Positions 1-10,190 of a stretch of DNA of 34,347 nucleotides are shown one piece after another. The notes beneath the pieces are model-generated. The model worked only from the letters and a program-made list of their open reading frames with translations, was not told the origin of the DNA and did no database searches. Each line of letters starts with the position of its first letter. Within the stretch, counting starts at the first letter, position 1. The stretch comes from a virus: IMG/VR virus record IMGVR_UViG_3300025425_000078, positions 1-34,347 of that record; one strand, 5' to 3'. The position numbers and the translations under genes were made by a program.

Positions 1-576
1 TATGTTAGTTGCTACTGTGTTAATTGCTACAGTATCAGTTGCGACTTGGTTTATATTTGTGCTGTTAGAATTTACAGCATTTATATTTGCTATATTAGAA
101 TTAACTGTAGTTAGAGCAGTTTTGTTTGCTGTAGATAACCAAGTGTTTTCTAAATAGTTTTTTGTAGCAACATCTTGTGCTGACGTTGGGTCTGCTACGT
201 TTGTAATTCTTTTACTTTGTGCATCATAAACATCTGCTGTTGTAAGTGCTAAATTATTTGATTGGTCATCTGTAATTTCTTGAACAGCATAAAAGTTTTG
301 ATTAGCTGACATATCAAGTTCAGCTTCAGTTAATACTGAGCCATCTTGGAAATCTACTAGTCTACTATCTACTGGTGTTTGTCTTTCAATTCTAATAACA
401 GCACTACTTGTAGGTGCAGTATCGAATGTAACTGTAGAAGATGAGACTGAAAATGCAGTTGTTGAAACTCCATCTAAATAACATTTGATATGTGTACTAT
501 CTATATAGCTGTAACTTATAGAATACTGTGTAGTGCTTCCATTACCAGTATATGTGTTAAATGAAAATTGTGTCAT
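1..576 (-). CDS. Tail fibre protein, N-terminal part (T7 gp17-like), cut by window edge
   Basis: The first 192 codons of a tail fibre gene run off the left edge of the window. The start is the ATG at 576, three bases after the stop of the upstream internal virion gene. The N-terminal region contains the phrases TPVDSRLVDFQDGSVLTEAE and LDMSANQNFYAVQE, which are characteristic of the T7 gp17 N-terminal domain that anchors the fibre to the tail. After about residue 130 the sequence becomes Asn/Thr/Ala-rich with repeated 'N-I-N-x-V' spacing, as in a trimeric coiled-coil shaft. Its role would be adsorption to the host surface. The receptor-binding C-terminus lies outside the window. The family call is strong; the receptor cannot be inferred. 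Confidence 0.88.
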   Translation of the reverse strand, partial: MTQFSFNTYTGNGSTTQYSISYSYIDSTHIKCYLDGVSTTAFSVSSSTVTFDTAPTSSAVIRIERQTPVDSRLVDFQDGSVLTEAELDMSANQNFYAVQEITDDQSNNLALTTADVYDAQSKRITNVADPTSAQDVATKNYLENTWLSTANKTALTTVNSNIANINAVNSNSTNINQVATDTVAINTVATNI

Positions 577-579
577 AGT

Positions 580-3500
580 TTATTTCGAGAACTGATATAA
601 TCCGTCTAAATCAGCATTGTTGATTGGTAGTCCTTGTTTGGTTTTAAATTTAAAGTTATCTCTTGCTTTAATAGAATTTTCTAATGAAAAATTACCAGTA
701 TCATCTTTGGTACTTTTAAAGTTAGTTCTTGTTCTAATAATTTCTTCTTCTACAGCAGTGTGATAAGTTTTGATTATTTGTTTTAAATATCTTGCTTTAG
801 TCCCATCATCTTTATTATTATTATCTAAAACTATAGGGTCACTTAATCTATTATAGTAATCAGAATTGATTACATTTTTTAATCTGTCATCTAAAGATAA
901 ACCACGAATTTTTACTTTACCTAGTAATTCCATTTGCTTATTGTAAGCAGTTTGTCCATCACCACTTTTAAATAAAGTTAAATCAATGTCTCCTCTAAGA
1001 GTATCATTCATTGTAGGCATATTTATACCTAGTCTTAAAACTTCCTCTGCAACAGGGTCATCAATTTGTTCTGAAGTTGTGAATGGATTAAATAGACCAT
1101 TAAATAATCTTGTACCTTCAGTACCATGTATTCTTAATTTGTTACCTCTGAAATCATATTTATCTTCAACTTCTCCAAAGCCACTTCTTTTCTTAGCGAC
1201 ATCTAGAATAGTTTTAGTATCTTTATAAAAAGGGTCATTAACTAGTTTTGTCCATACGTTAGGAATGAATGAACCTATTTTAGAATTTTTATAGTTCTTC
1301 CATTTTGAAGTATCATCACTTGTTAAAACTTCCATAAAATCAGCAAGACCTTTTAAATAAGTTTTACTTACTAAATTTCTAGAAGCACCTGTCCATAAAG
1401 CACCACCAATATTAGCTAAATTATCTGCTGTCGATAAATAGTCGCTAGTATCACCACCTTGTTTAGCTAAAAGAATAAGCATGTTGCCACCAACACGTCT
1501 CATGTCTTCTTCACTTAGTTTGTCATACTGCTCGTTAAAATCTGCCATGATGCCAAAGAAAGCACCAAATGGGTCAAACCTTCCGAATTGAACATATTTA
1601 TGTTTTCCACTTTCTTCATCAAAATATCTAAAAGCATAAGGTAATGCTCCAGTATTTTTCTTTAAATTTCTTAAATCTGTTGAACTTGTAAAGCCTTCTC
1701 CTGCTAACTGTCCTTGACTACCTGTAATAATACCTTCTCTGTGTAATATAGAGCCTAGTGTTAAAAGGGTTAAGCCTGTTGCCATTCCACCTCTAGCTTG
1801 TGCCATTCTTTCTGCACCTGCTCTACCAAAGAAGTCATCTCTAAATTTACCTCTTGCAAAGCCTAATGGTGTTCTGTCTACGACATTTAACATTAAATTT
1901 ACAGGTGTTCTAATGAAAGGAATAATCTGTTTTATGAAAGGAAAATCATTAGCAATATCCTGAACTTTTTTAAATATACCATCTAATTCTTGGGTATATG
2001 TATTTTCATCAGCTTTTCGCATTGCTGTTTTATTTAATGCACCACCAAACTCATCAAAACCTGCATCAAAGTAATCACTTACAAATTGGTCAAATTCTGA
2101 AATAGGTTTTTTAGTTTTTAAATCTGAAGCAACTATTTTAGTTCTGCTTTTGCCATTCTCTATTGCAAGGTCTACACCTTGTTTTTCTAATTCTGTTCTA
2201 TAAGTAATTTGTCTAAAAAATTCATCTTCAGCATTAAGAAATTTAGTAGGGTATCTTATAGCTTTACCTACTCTATTTATTATTTTACCTGATGTACTAT
2301 CATTATCTAATACTTCTTTAAATAATCCAGTCTCAGGGTCTTTAACAAGTTTTCTCTTTTGAATTGCTTTTTCAGGAATATCTAATTTTCCTCTTTTACT
2401 TAAAATTGTATCTTCCTTAGCAAATGCTAATTTCATGTATCTAACACTATCTGTTAAGTGTCTTCTTAAACCTACATAAGTGCTAATTGCTCTCCTACCC
2501 TCTGCTCTTAACATAGCAACTTTCTCAGGATTTTCTAATAAAGATAAAGACATTCTACTGCCAACCATCTTTTCTAAAGGTCTTAGAAATACGTTAGTTA
2601 AATTAGAAGATAAGTTAATCATGTGCGTCTTAGGATTAGATAAAAGTGCATTAATCCATACTTCATTTAATATGTCCCAAGTCTTATTTTTAACAGCAAA
2701 GTTTAGAACTTTACTAATATTACTATCTCCTGCTTTTGCTATTTGGTCTATAAATATGCTAATATCTCCACCATAATTATCCATTTCTTTAAAAACTAAA
2801 TCTAAATCTTGTACTATAGGATTTTTTGCAGTTCTGCCTGACATTCTTAATGTCTGACCTGAACTTCTTCCTATTGATAATTTTTGTTCATTAATAACTT
2901 TCCATTTAGGAAAGAAACTTTTTTGAAAATATTCTTGAATTTGTGGTTCTTTATTGGATAATTTAGCTAACCTTTTTCCACTATTTGCTAGTGTTTCAAT
3001 ATAACTATTCATTGCCATGATTTTATGTGGTGCTGTCTTCATCACATTTTCTAAGTCTTTAATATCTATTTCTAACTTATTAGGATTACTTCCATAAAGT
3101 TTTCTTGCTGTTTTCTCTACAACTTCATCACTTAAAATAATTCTTTTACTTTTAATTAATTTCTCATAAGTTTTATTGAAACTATCTAAACTAAGTAGAC
3201 CATCTTTATCTAAACTAAGAAATTGTCTAACATTAAAGTTTAAACTTAAATCTAAGTTTTCAATATTACCATCAAACATTTCTTTGTTTGGTGAAGTCTT
3301 TTGTGCATTTTGAAATTGTGTTACAACTGCATCATCTAAATCTTTTTGAAGACTTTCTTTAGCTATAATTGTTTCACTATCTGATATAGGTTTATATCTA
3401 GATTTAACTATGTCTTCCTCTTTAATTTCTTTTAAATATGTTTCATCTTCAGCTAATTGTTTTTCATTAACTGCTTTACCTTCTGCTAATCCTTTACGAT

Positions 3501-4275
3501 TTTTAAAATATCTAAATGTTCTTAATCCTGCTTCAATACCACCACCAACTAGTCCACCTTCTAAAGCATTTTTAAATCTTGCTTCATAAAAACCTTCGTC
3601 TTTTCCTTCTGAACTTAAATAATCAAATAAAGGATTTTCTAGAGATGGAGCAAACTCTGTTACCATATCTACTAGTCTTCCAGTTTCTTCATTAAATGCT
3701 GTAAAGTCTGCGATTGCACCTTTACCCATCATCTTTGTAAATTGACCAGTCTTTGATGCTTGGAAGAATGGAGATATTTTCTTAGACGCACCAGTTAATT
3801 TTCCTGCTACTCCTAAAACTTTACCACCAGTGAACCAACCAGTTGAAAATTGTGCTATACCTTTAGCTAGATTACCTTGCCATGTATGAGGGTCTCCATC
3901 AAAATCAGGTAGTGTTAAGCCATCATTGACACCTTTTTCACCAAATAATAGACCTTTACGTTTATTAGCTTTAAATTCTGCGAAGTTTTCGTAGCCTATT
4001 CTACCATTTTCTGCGTCTTTACCAAATACAAAGCCACCAATATTAGTCGCTTCTCCTAAAGTGTCACTTAATCCCTCTGCGAGGTCAACTGTCGACTGAA
4101 TACCATCTCTAACCCCATCTACAACCCCTATACCTACGTCAGCTATAGCACCTCTTTTCTTACGGAAAGTATTAAACTTATCCTGTGCCATATAATTATT
4201 CATAACATCTTCAGAAGTTCCTTCAGGAAAGTCTAAATATTCACCATTAGGTGCTTGTTTTCTTATAGTTGTCAT
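580..4275 (-). CDS. Internal virion protein, T7 gp16-like (ejected core protein)
   Basis: This is the largest gene here (1231 aa), last of the internal core genes and directly upstream of the fibre, which is the T7 gp16 position. T7 gp16 is 1318 aa. The product is expected to form part of the inner core and to be ejected into the cell envelope as a DNA conduit. Seen in the sequence: Gly-rich, weakly hydrophobic stretches near residues 45-75 and 150-165, long Lys/Glu/Asn-rich helical regions, and a segment near residue 820 (FIKQIIPFIRTPVNLMLNV) of a kind common in gp16-like proteins of marine phages. I see no lytic transglycosylase motif of the sort found at the N-terminus of T7 gp16. The start ATG overlaps the stop of the upstream gene as ATGA. 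The call rests mainly on size and synteny. Confidence 0.78.
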   Translation of the reverse strand: MTTIRKQAPNGEYLDFPEGTSEDVMNNYMAQDKFNTFRKKRGAIADVGIGVVDGVRDGIQSTVDLAEGLSDTLGEATNIGGFVFGKDAENGRIGYENFAEFKANKRKGLLFGEKGVNDGLTLPDFDGDPHTWQGNLAKGIAQFSTGWFTGGKVLGVAGKLTGASKKISPFFQASKTGQFTKMMGKGAIADFTAFNEETGRLVDMVTEFAPSLENPLFDYLSSEGKDEGFYEARFKNALEGGLVGGGIEAGLRTFRYFKNRKGLAEGKAVNEKQLAEDETYLKEIKEEDIVKSRYKPISDSETIIAKESLQKDLDDAVVTQFQNAQKTSPNKEMFDGNIENLDLSLNFNVRQFLSLDKDGLLSLDSFNKTYEKLIKSKRIILSDEVVEKTARKLYGSNPNKLEIDIKDLENVMKTAPHKIMAMNSYIETLANSGKRLAKLSNKEPQIQEYFQKSFFPKWKVINEQKLSIGRSSGQTLRMSGRTAKNPIVQDLDLVFKEMDNYGGDISIFIDQIAKAGDSNISKVLNFAVKNKTWDILNEVWINALLSNPKTHMINLSSNLTNVFLRPLEKMVGSRMSLSLLENPEKVAMLRAEGRRAISTYVGLRRHLTDSVRYMKLAFAKEDTILSKRGKLDIPEKAIQKRKLVKDPETGLFKEVLDNDSTSGKIINRVGKAIRYPTKFLNAEDEFFRQITYRTELEKQGVDLAIENGKSRTKIVASDLKTKKPISEFDQFVSDYFDAGFDEFGGALNKTAMRKADENTYTQELDGIFKKVQDIANDFPFIKQIIPFIRTPVNLMLNVVDRTPLGFARGKFRDDFFGRAGAERMAQARGGMATGLTLLTLGSILHREGIITGSQGQLAGEGFTSSTDLRNLKKNTGALPYAFRYFDEESGKHKYVQFGRFDPFGAFFGIMADFNEQYDKLSEEDMRRVGGNMLILLAKQGGDTSDYLSTADNLANIGGALWTGASRNLVSKTYLKGLADFMEVLTSDDTSKWKNYKNSKIGSFIPNVWTKLVNDPFYKDTKTILDVAKKRSGFGEVEDKYDFRGNKLRIHGTEGTRLFNGLFNPFTTSEQIDDPVAEEVLRLGINMPTMNDTLRGDIDLTLFKSGDGQTAYNKQMELLGKVKIRGLSLDDRLKNVINSDYYNRLSDPIVLDNNNKDDGTKARYLKQIIKTYHTAVEEEIIRTRTNFKSTKDDTGNFSLENSIKARDNFKFKTKQGLPINNADLDGLYQFSK

Positions 4276-6068
4276 TTATTCGTTTCTCCTATGGATTTTT
4301 TAAACATTTCTTTAGTTATTTTATATTTACTTTGAAAATTTGCTGAGTTCATTCTTTGTGCATCTGTTCTTCTTAATGCTATTTCTAACTCAGTAAAACC
4401 ATAAGTATTCTTTTTAGCTGTTTTTTTATCATCAAAGGTAACCTCAGAAACTTCAAATGATTTTAGTTCTTCAGGATTTACAACAGTAGTTTGCTTACTA
4501 GAACTGTCGTCTCCATAAGTAGGTTTATCTTTTGATGCTTCAATTAATTCTTGTTCTTCTTCTTGAAATCTATTTCTAACCCAGTCTTTAAATTTTGTTC
4601 TTCTATCAGCTTTAGTAAAACCAAGCTGTTCTCCTGCTACTGGATTTCCTGTTTCTCCTATAGGGTGATTGGCTAACCATTCAATAGCATCTTGTCTAAA
4701 TTGAAATTTTAAAGCAGGGTCTACATTGTTTATTAGAGAACCTTTTGAATTTGATATAATATCTTGCATAATTCCATCTATTCTGTTTTCAAAATGTCTG
4801 TACGTTTTTGAATTTAATAAAGGGTCTTCACCTGAAATTTTAAAATTACTAATTACATCTTTGTAATCATTATAAAATTTTTGTTGTATTTTACTTTGAT
4901 TTTCAACAAGAAATTCCATTGCTTCAGTGTATTTACCTGTTGTAATTAATTCGTTTAAGTTTTCTTCAATACCCATTTCAGTTTGTGAACTAAAACCAGT
5001 TTGTCTCTCAGAAAATATTTTTTTGATTTTTTCTTTTTTATAAGATGAATAAGTGTCCCATCTAGGGTCTTCTTCTTTAGCTTCATTAAAAGTTATATAT
5101 CTATCTGCAACAGTTAGACCTTCTAGATATTCACCTTGTCTTAATGCTTCAGTTCTTTCATTCCTATCTTTTATTTCTGCTGTCGTTCTATCTTGAAGTT
5201 TATCTTTAATTTGAAACAAATCATCTTTAAGACCTTTAATATCTCCTAATTTACCAGTTCCTAATTCTATATGTTTCGGAAGTTCTTCTAATATTTTCTC
5301 TGCATATTCATAGTCACCAGTTTTGTCAGCATAATCTGTTAGTGTTTCTAATAGATACTTTTGTGCTGAACCATTACTTAAACCATTTGCAGTTTTATCT
5401 TTTATAAATGCTGATATGTTTGCACCAATTTCTGCAAAACTTTTACTTTCATCAAAAAGACCTTGAATACTATTCTGAAAATTAATTTTATATTGTTCAC
5501 TAATATTAGCCATTTGTGAACTAACATGAGTTTGAAATAATTGTGCTTTAAATCCTGAAGTTTTTTGAAAGAAACCATTTTCTAAATCTATGGGTTTATA
5601 AGCACCTAAATTATTTTTAGCTACATACTGTTTAATTTCTTGTGCATAAAACTTTTGAAATGCTTCTGGGTCAGGATTTTCTGAAACTTTCATTTCAGCA
5701 TATTTAGTTCCTAACATATTAGAAAATATTTGTGCTTTAGTATTAAGTTCTAACTCTTTATATTTATCAATAAAATAAGGATTAGCTTCTTTTGGAAGTG
5801 TTCCATTATTAACTCTAGTATTAAATGCTGTTCTATTTGCATTATATTCTTTTAAGGCTTCAGCTTCATTTACTTTCTTTTCTTTAACTTCAGAAGCAAT
5901 AACCATTTTTGCACCTGCATTATTAACAAAATTATTCAAAGAAGCAGTCAATTCTTTCATACCTGCTATTTCAGGCTTTACTTGTGGTGTATAAAATAAG
6001 TTAAAGTCTGAGGATAGAACCTGTCTTGCATCAGGTTTTAAATCTAGTTTATCTGTTTTTCTTGCCAT
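4272..6068 (-). CDS. Internal virion protein, T7 gp15-like
   Basis: A 598-aa protein, highly charged and Lys/Glu/Asn/Gln-rich, predicted to be mostly helical, with no membrane segment or enzyme motif. It lies between the gp14-like and gp16-like genes, where T7 has gp15 (747 aa), a core protein ejected with DNA. The start codon overlaps the gp14-like stop as TAATG, and its stop overlaps the next start as ATGA, so the three core proteins are probably translationally coupled. Sequence similarity to T7 gp15 is not obvious by eye; the call is mostly from position and composition. Confidence 0.7.
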   Translation of the reverse strand: MARKTDKLDLKPDARQVLSSDFNLFYTPQVKPEIAGMKELTASLNNFVNNAGAKMVIASEVKEKKVNEAEALKEYNANRTAFNTRVNNGTLPKEANPYFIDKYKELELNTKAQIFSNMLGTKYAEMKVSENPDPEAFQKFYAQEIKQYVAKNNLGAYKPIDLENGFFQKTSGFKAQLFQTHVSSQMANISEQYKINFQNSIQGLFDESKSFAEIGANISAFIKDKTANGLSNGSAQKYLLETLTDYADKTGDYEYAEKILEELPKHIELGTGKLGDIKGLKDDLFQIKDKLQDRTTAEIKDRNERTEALRQGEYLEGLTVADRYITFNEAKEEDPRWDTYSSYKKEKIKKIFSERQTGFSSQTEMGIEENLNELITTGKYTEAMEFLVENQSKIQQKFYNDYKDVISNFKISGEDPLLNSKTYRHFENRIDGIMQDIISNSKGSLINNVDPALKFQFRQDAIEWLANHPIGETGNPVAGEQLGFTKADRRTKFKDWVRNRFQEEEQELIEASKDKPTYGDDSSSKQTTVVNPEELKSFEVSEVTFDDKKTAKKNTYGFTELEIALRRTDAQRMNSANFQSKYKITKEMFKKSIGETNK

Positions 6069-6658
6069 TATTTAGGTGAGTTATAGGTTTTACCACTGGT
6101 GTTATAAGTTCTCTTTTCTCGGTTAGTTTTTAAACCTTTAAGTTCTTTTTCTGCTTCCAATGAGTAATATGAGTTAGCCACATTTAAAGCTGAAGATACA
6201 AATAGTAATTCAGGATTAGGTGGTTGCACATAAGTTGATTGTGCTTCTTGACCAAACTGAATTGCTTCTAAATTTCTTTCATACTGTGCAATATCAATAT
6301 TTAGATTAGTATTTAATGAAGCCATATAATTACCCTCTACTCTGTAGAAGTCTCTCATTAATGCTTCTGTTGAGCCTGACATAGCTAAACCTGAACCTGA
6401 TACATCAGAAATAAAATCACTTCTTGCTCTTTTAGATTTTAAGTTAGCTTCATAACCTTTTTGTTGAGTAGCTTTTACTTGTTGATTAATTTTTAATTGC
6501 TCTGAAGCATATCTTTGAATAGCATTATTCTTTGCTATTTCATTCTGTCTAATCTGTGCATTGTAGGTATTCTTTTGTACCTGTTTTTGTTGTTTGTACT
6601 CCATTCCAGAGGACAAAGCACTTCCAATCATCATAGCTGTTGTTGGTTCTACACACAT
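6068..6658 (-). CDS. Internal virion protein, T7 gp14-like
   Basis: A 196-aa protein, the same length as T7 gp14. It starts MCVEPTTAMMIGSALSSG, a short hydrophobic N-terminus of the kind seen in gp14 homologues. A long Gln/Asn/Lys-rich helix follows, then the segment RSDFISDVSGSGLAMSGS typical of the family. T7 gp14 is ejected first and is found in the outer membrane. The gene overlaps the upstream gp13-like ORF by 10 bp and joins the next gene through TAATG, so the whole tail and core block is one tight operon. Confidence 0.8.
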   Translation of the reverse strand: MCVEPTTAMMIGSALSSGMEYKQQKQVQKNTYNAQIRQNEIAKNNAIQRYASEQLKINQQVKATQQKGYEANLKSKRARSDFISDVSGSGLAMSGSTEALMRDFYRVEGNYMASLNTNLNIDIAQYERNLEAIQFGQEAQSTYVQPPNPELLFVSSALNVANSYYSLEAEKELKGLKTNREKRTYNTSGKTYNSPK

Positions 6659-7113
6659 ATTCTTATAACCTCATAAAAGGGTTCATTTAAAACTCCGTAT
6701 TTTTTCTTGTTAATAAATTTGAAACCACACCACTTTAACCATTTGATGTGTAGTGAATTTCTGCAATCCACAAAGTTCCATAAAATCTTGTATTTTGTAT
6801 TTAAGAAATCAATTACTTTTTTATTTTCTCTTAAAAAGGAATATTGAATATCTTTTAATTTGTCTGTTGCTAATAACCATATTGCACCACTAACTGTAAT
6901 TCCAAATATTGCTACTGGTTCTTTCTTTAAATTAACAATCGTAAAAACTATCTGTGAGTTAATATATGAATAATATAAAGCAGGGTAAGGCAACATTCCT
7001 GAAGCTGATAAAATTTCCCTTTTATCTTCAAATCTTAATCTAGGTGCTAAATATTTAATGTCTTCAACTGTTGCTAATCTAAAATGGTTATACTCTTGAA
7101 CTTGCTGTAACAT
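6649..7113 (-). CDS. T7 gp13-like protein with GNAT-type fold
   Basis: A 154-aa protein located between tail tube B and the gp14-like gene, where T7 has gp13. The pattern 'FRLATVEDIKYLAPRLR..DKREI', then 'PVAIFGI', then a C-terminal 'HIKWLKWCGFKF' is the acetyltransferase-like layout seen in gp13 and its marine-phage relatives. In T7 gp13 is needed for virion assembly rather than known catalysis, so enzymatic activity is doubtful. The ATG at 7113 is preceded by AAGGA at good spacing and overlaps the end of tail tube B by 26 bp. Confidence 0.72.
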   Translation of the reverse strand: MLQQVQEYNHFRLATVEDIKYLAPRLRFEDKREILSASGMLPYPALYYSYINSQIVFTIVNLKKEPVAIFGITVSGAIWLLATDKLKDIQYSFLRENKKVIDFLNTKYKILWNFVDCRNSLHIKWLKWCGFKFINKKKYGVLNEPFYEVIRICV

Positions 7114-9460
7114 AATATCCTTGCCAACTTGCGTTGATAAAATTACAAGGCAAATGACTATCAGAAGCTAGTGTTACTGTAAGTTTGTCACTTTCAGATT
7201 GAACAGCAAAGGTGTAATCACCATCAGCTAAATTAACAGTACCTAGTAATCCTGTTCCTGTAATCGTTCCTGTAAATGTTGTTGATGAATTACTTCTTCC
7301 TACTGGTGTAACTACAGTTGTAAAATAACCAGTGTTGTTATAATTAACACTCCAATTTCTTATTTGTAATCTACCTTCTTTAATAGATATTCTTGAACCT
7401 TGTGCATCAGCTTCTTGTATAAATTGTTGAGAAAATACAAATGTAAAAGTATAATCTTCTCCAATAAAATAATCATAAGCAGTAATATCTCCTGAAACTA
7501 CAACAGAAGTGCCTGTTTGTGATACTATAGTAATTTCTTGTCCTGCTTGATTTGAACCTGTACTTGCTCCTACAATACTTAATGTATTAGTCTTTGTATA
7601 AGGTATTGTTATTGTTGTTTGATTAGTACCAGAGTTATAAGTTTCACTAACTCCTGATGTACTATTAGTAATTTTTCTATCTAAATGTGTTAAATAATCA
7701 GCACTGGTATCAGTTATAGCAGGTGATATGTCCATTGTTTCTAAGTAGACCCCATCACTTCTCTGGTTCACTATATATAAAGTGTTATCAATAAAATCTA
7801 TATTTAATATTTTATCTGTAGAAGAAGTACCAAAAGTCCATTTATGCCATGCACTTTGTAATCTCTTTCCACCAGTTACATAATATTGGTGAACATATAT
7901 TGCATTTTGTTCATTAGAAGATAATGCCAACATAATGTTTTCATTAGTTGCAATTGCTAGTTTGAATACTCCTGAAGGAATATATCTAGGCACATTACTT
8001 GTAATATCATCAGCACTTTTAGTATCTGTATCTGATTTAACATAAAATTCTCTAAAGCCTGTAAATGCTCCTTTTTGAAAAGCAAAGAATACATTACTAC
8101 CTGAACCTATAGGTTTAACTGAAGAAGATGCTTCAAATTCTGTTGATACATTTATTGAAACATTTTCAGGTGTAATTGTACTATTAGTACCTGCTAGTAT
8201 AAATTGTGTTTGGTCTGAAAATAAAAGTATTCCTTCATCAAAAGATATTGCACTTCTAAGTATTGATACTTTATTGTGTGTAGAAGCTACATCAATTACA
8301 TCAGTTGCTAATACAGTAGTTACTGTTTCATTAAAAAATGCAAAGTATTCTCCTGACCTTGACATAACAACATTCTCATCAGCTAGAAAACCTAATCTAT
8401 TTTTATGAAAGAACATGTCATTAATTTTTCTACCAATAAAACTAGGGTCAGGTGCAGAAACTTCATCTCCACTTATTCTTAAACCCCAATTAGGTACAGT
8501 ATAATCTGTTCCTGATATTGTATAAGTAGAACCATCTACTTGTGAAAATCTAAAATTACCATCTGCTGTTCTTATTAAAACATGTGGCATTGTAGTGTTG
8601 TCTAAAGTTGTCTCCATGTTTGGAGAAACACTCTCTTGCCAAACATCACCACTACTATCATATTGAACGTAGTAATCATCAAAACCATTTGTTGCATCAC
8701 CAGTAATTTTAACAATCATATTATTGATTGCAGGTGAAGGTAAATCTACGAAATTTTGTACTGTGTCTCCAACTATTTGTGAAGCATCATCTCCATAACC
8801 ATCACTAGCTGAAACTACTAGAGTTCCTGTAGATTTAATTATTGAGAAACTTGAAGTTCCAACATCAGCGAATGTAATATTAGCTATAGTTCCACAAGCT
8901 GTTTTAACTCCATCTCTAATGGTTTCTGTATTTGTATCTGAACTTGTAAATGAGAAAGTAGAGCCATCAATAGTTATTGTATATTTTGTTGAAGTAACAC
9001 CTTGTAATACTGAATAAATAGCTTGTTCAACTTTAGCTGTACTAGTTGTACCACTCATTGCAGTTGTTTTAGTCTTATTAAGAATAAAAGTATAATCAGC
9101 AACAGTCATTGCAACAAAGTCATTCTTAGGGTCTGTTGCTGTTAAGTAATTAACTGCTCCTGTTTGTAGTGTTACTGTTTTAGAAACACCTGCTGTTGTA
9201 TAAACTGCTATTACTCCATTAGTAATTTGTACTAAATATCTTTCACTAACATCTCTGTTAATAGTGTGTATGTAAGCATTATTAGGTGTTGTACTGCTTA
9301 ATTTTGCTAAATAAGTAGTAGGGGGTCTTTTTTTTAAACCTTCTACAACTGAACTAAAACCATTTTCTTGTGTAGTAGCTTGGCTAGATAATCTCAATAC
9401 TTCTGGTTGTTGAGAAATACCCTGCACTAAGTTAGGGATAGTCCTAGAGACTAATGCCAT
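7088..9460 (-). CDS. Tail tubular protein B (nozzle), T7 gp12-like
   Basis: A 790-aa protein, essentially the length of T7 gp12 (794 aa). The N-terminus 'RTIPNLVQGISQQPEVLR' and the following 'QENGFSSVVEGLKKRPPT' are diagnostic of podoviral tail tubular protein B. The rest is Ser/Thr/Asn-rich beta structure with a beta-propeller-like composition. It forms the distal tail nozzle below the gp11 adaptor. Its ATG follows the stop of the gp11-like gene with no gap, indicating coupled translation. Confidence 0.95.
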   Translation of the reverse strand: MALVSRTIPNLVQGISQQPEVLRLSSQATTQENGFSSVVEGLKKRPPTTYLAKLSSTTPNNAYIHTINRDVSERYLVQITNGVIAVYTTAGVSKTVTLQTGAVNYLTATDPKNDFVAMTVADYTFILNKTKTTAMSGTTSTAKVEQAIYSVLQGVTSTKYTITIDGSTFSFTSSDTNTETIRDGVKTACGTIANITFADVGTSSFSIIKSTGTLVVSASDGYGDDASQIVGDTVQNFVDLPSPAINNMIVKITGDATNGFDDYYVQYDSSGDVWQESVSPNMETTLDNTTMPHVLIRTADGNFRFSQVDGSTYTISGTDYTVPNWGLRISGDEVSAPDPSFIGRKINDMFFHKNRLGFLADENVVMSRSGEYFAFFNETVTTVLATDVIDVASTHNKVSILRSAISFDEGILLFSDQTQFILAGTNSTITPENVSINVSTEFEASSSVKPIGSGSNVFFAFQKGAFTGFREFYVKSDTDTKSADDITSNVPRYIPSGVFKLAIATNENIMLALSSNEQNAIYVHQYYVTGGKRLQSAWHKWTFGTSSTDKILNIDFIDNTLYIVNQRSDGVYLETMDISPAITDTSADYLTHLDRKITNSTSGVSETYNSGTNQTTITIPYTKTNTLSIVGASTGSNQAGQEITIVSQTGTSVVVSGDITAYDYFIGEDYTFTFVFSQQFIQEADAQGSRISIKEGRLQIRNWSVNYNNTGYFTTVVTPVGRSNSSTTFTGTITGTGLLGTVNLADGDYTFAVQSESDKLTVTLASDSHLPCNFINASWQGYYVTASSRV

Positions 9461-10057
9461 TTATTTTCTACCTATCGTATATGCCTGTTCAGGGGTATCA
9501 AAAATACTATAATCACCTGTAGATGCTTCAGCTTGTCTTAGAGTAACTAATGCTCTTGCCTCATCTTCTAAAGTAAATTTATGTAAAGTAGTAGCACCTA
9601 AAGTTCTATCGTGGAAAACTCTTGCACTTCTTACTGTAATATATCTTTTACATTGTTCAGGTATATCTGCAAAATCTAATAGATAAACTACTTTCATATT
9701 CTCTAAATCTTTTGTGAATACTGAAGTATTTGTAACTAAATTAAATAAAATATTATTTCTTTGAACAACATCAAATTCACTTTTTGAATGTAAGTAAGGG
9801 TCTAATTCTACTCTCAATACATTTGTTGGTAAAGGTATAGTGTTGTTTCCACTGTCTCTACTTAATGTAACTTTTGGGTGAGTATTAAAATGCCACCCCA
9901 TACTTTGAATTTCTCTATTAATTTCGTTTAGTACAGATTTAGCCATTGTACCATCTACAGGTAAGCTACCAGTTAAAGTTGATAAAGGTGCTTCACCTAT
10001 TGTAGAGAGTATAGTATTTACTGCTTCTAGTTCTGTAGTTCTTGTTTGAATTGTCAT
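9461..10057 (-). CDS. Tail tubular protein A (adaptor), T7 gp11-like
   Basis: A 198-aa protein, close to T7 gp11 (196 aa). The N-terminal segment 'LEAVNTILSTIGEAPLSTL' followed by 'AKSVLNEINREIQSMGWHFN' is the conserved gp11 signature. It forms the dodecameric ring joining portal and nozzle. It is first in the tail and core operon and is separated from the capsid gene by 133 bp with a GC-rich hairpin, so its expression may be set independently of capsid. Confidence 0.93.
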   Translation of the reverse strand: MTIQTRTTELEAVNTILSTIGEAPLSTLTGSLPVDGTMAKSVLNEINREIQSMGWHFNTHPKVTLSRDSGNNTIPLPTNVLRVELDPYLHSKSEFDVVQRNNILFNLVTNTSVFTKDLENMKVVYLLDFADIPEQCKRYITVRSARVFHDRTLGATTLHKFTLEDEARALVTLRQAEASTGDYSIFDTPEQAYTIGRK

Positions 10058-10143
10058 TTGTTAAATAAATAAACTGTCTATGAATTTATTGAATTTTTTA
10101 ATTAGTCTGCAAAATGGACACATAATTTTTTCCTTGAATAAGT

Positions 10144-10171
10144 GTAAGGGGTCAGTCTCCCAACCCCCTAC
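10144..10171 (-). terminator. GC-rich hairpin after capsid gene (T7 T-phi position)
   Basis: An inverted repeat GTA-A-GGGGT / ACCCC-C-TAC, with a loop of about 10 nt, lies 20 bp downstream of the capsid stop on the minus strand. It is the most GC-rich stretch nearby. In T7 the T-phi terminator occupies the same place, between gene 10 and gene 11. No clear U-tract follows on the minus strand, so it could instead be a pause, processing or mRNA-stabilising structure. The remainder of the gap (10058-10143) shows nothing else I can name. Confidence 0.45.
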
Positions 10172-10190
10172 TGTACTTAATAACTAAGTA

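Noticed and set aside
986-1228. Plus-strand ORFs opposite the long internal virion gene (also 2480-2776).
   Set aside because: Antisense shadows of a well-supported gene, without ribosome sites or recognisable products.
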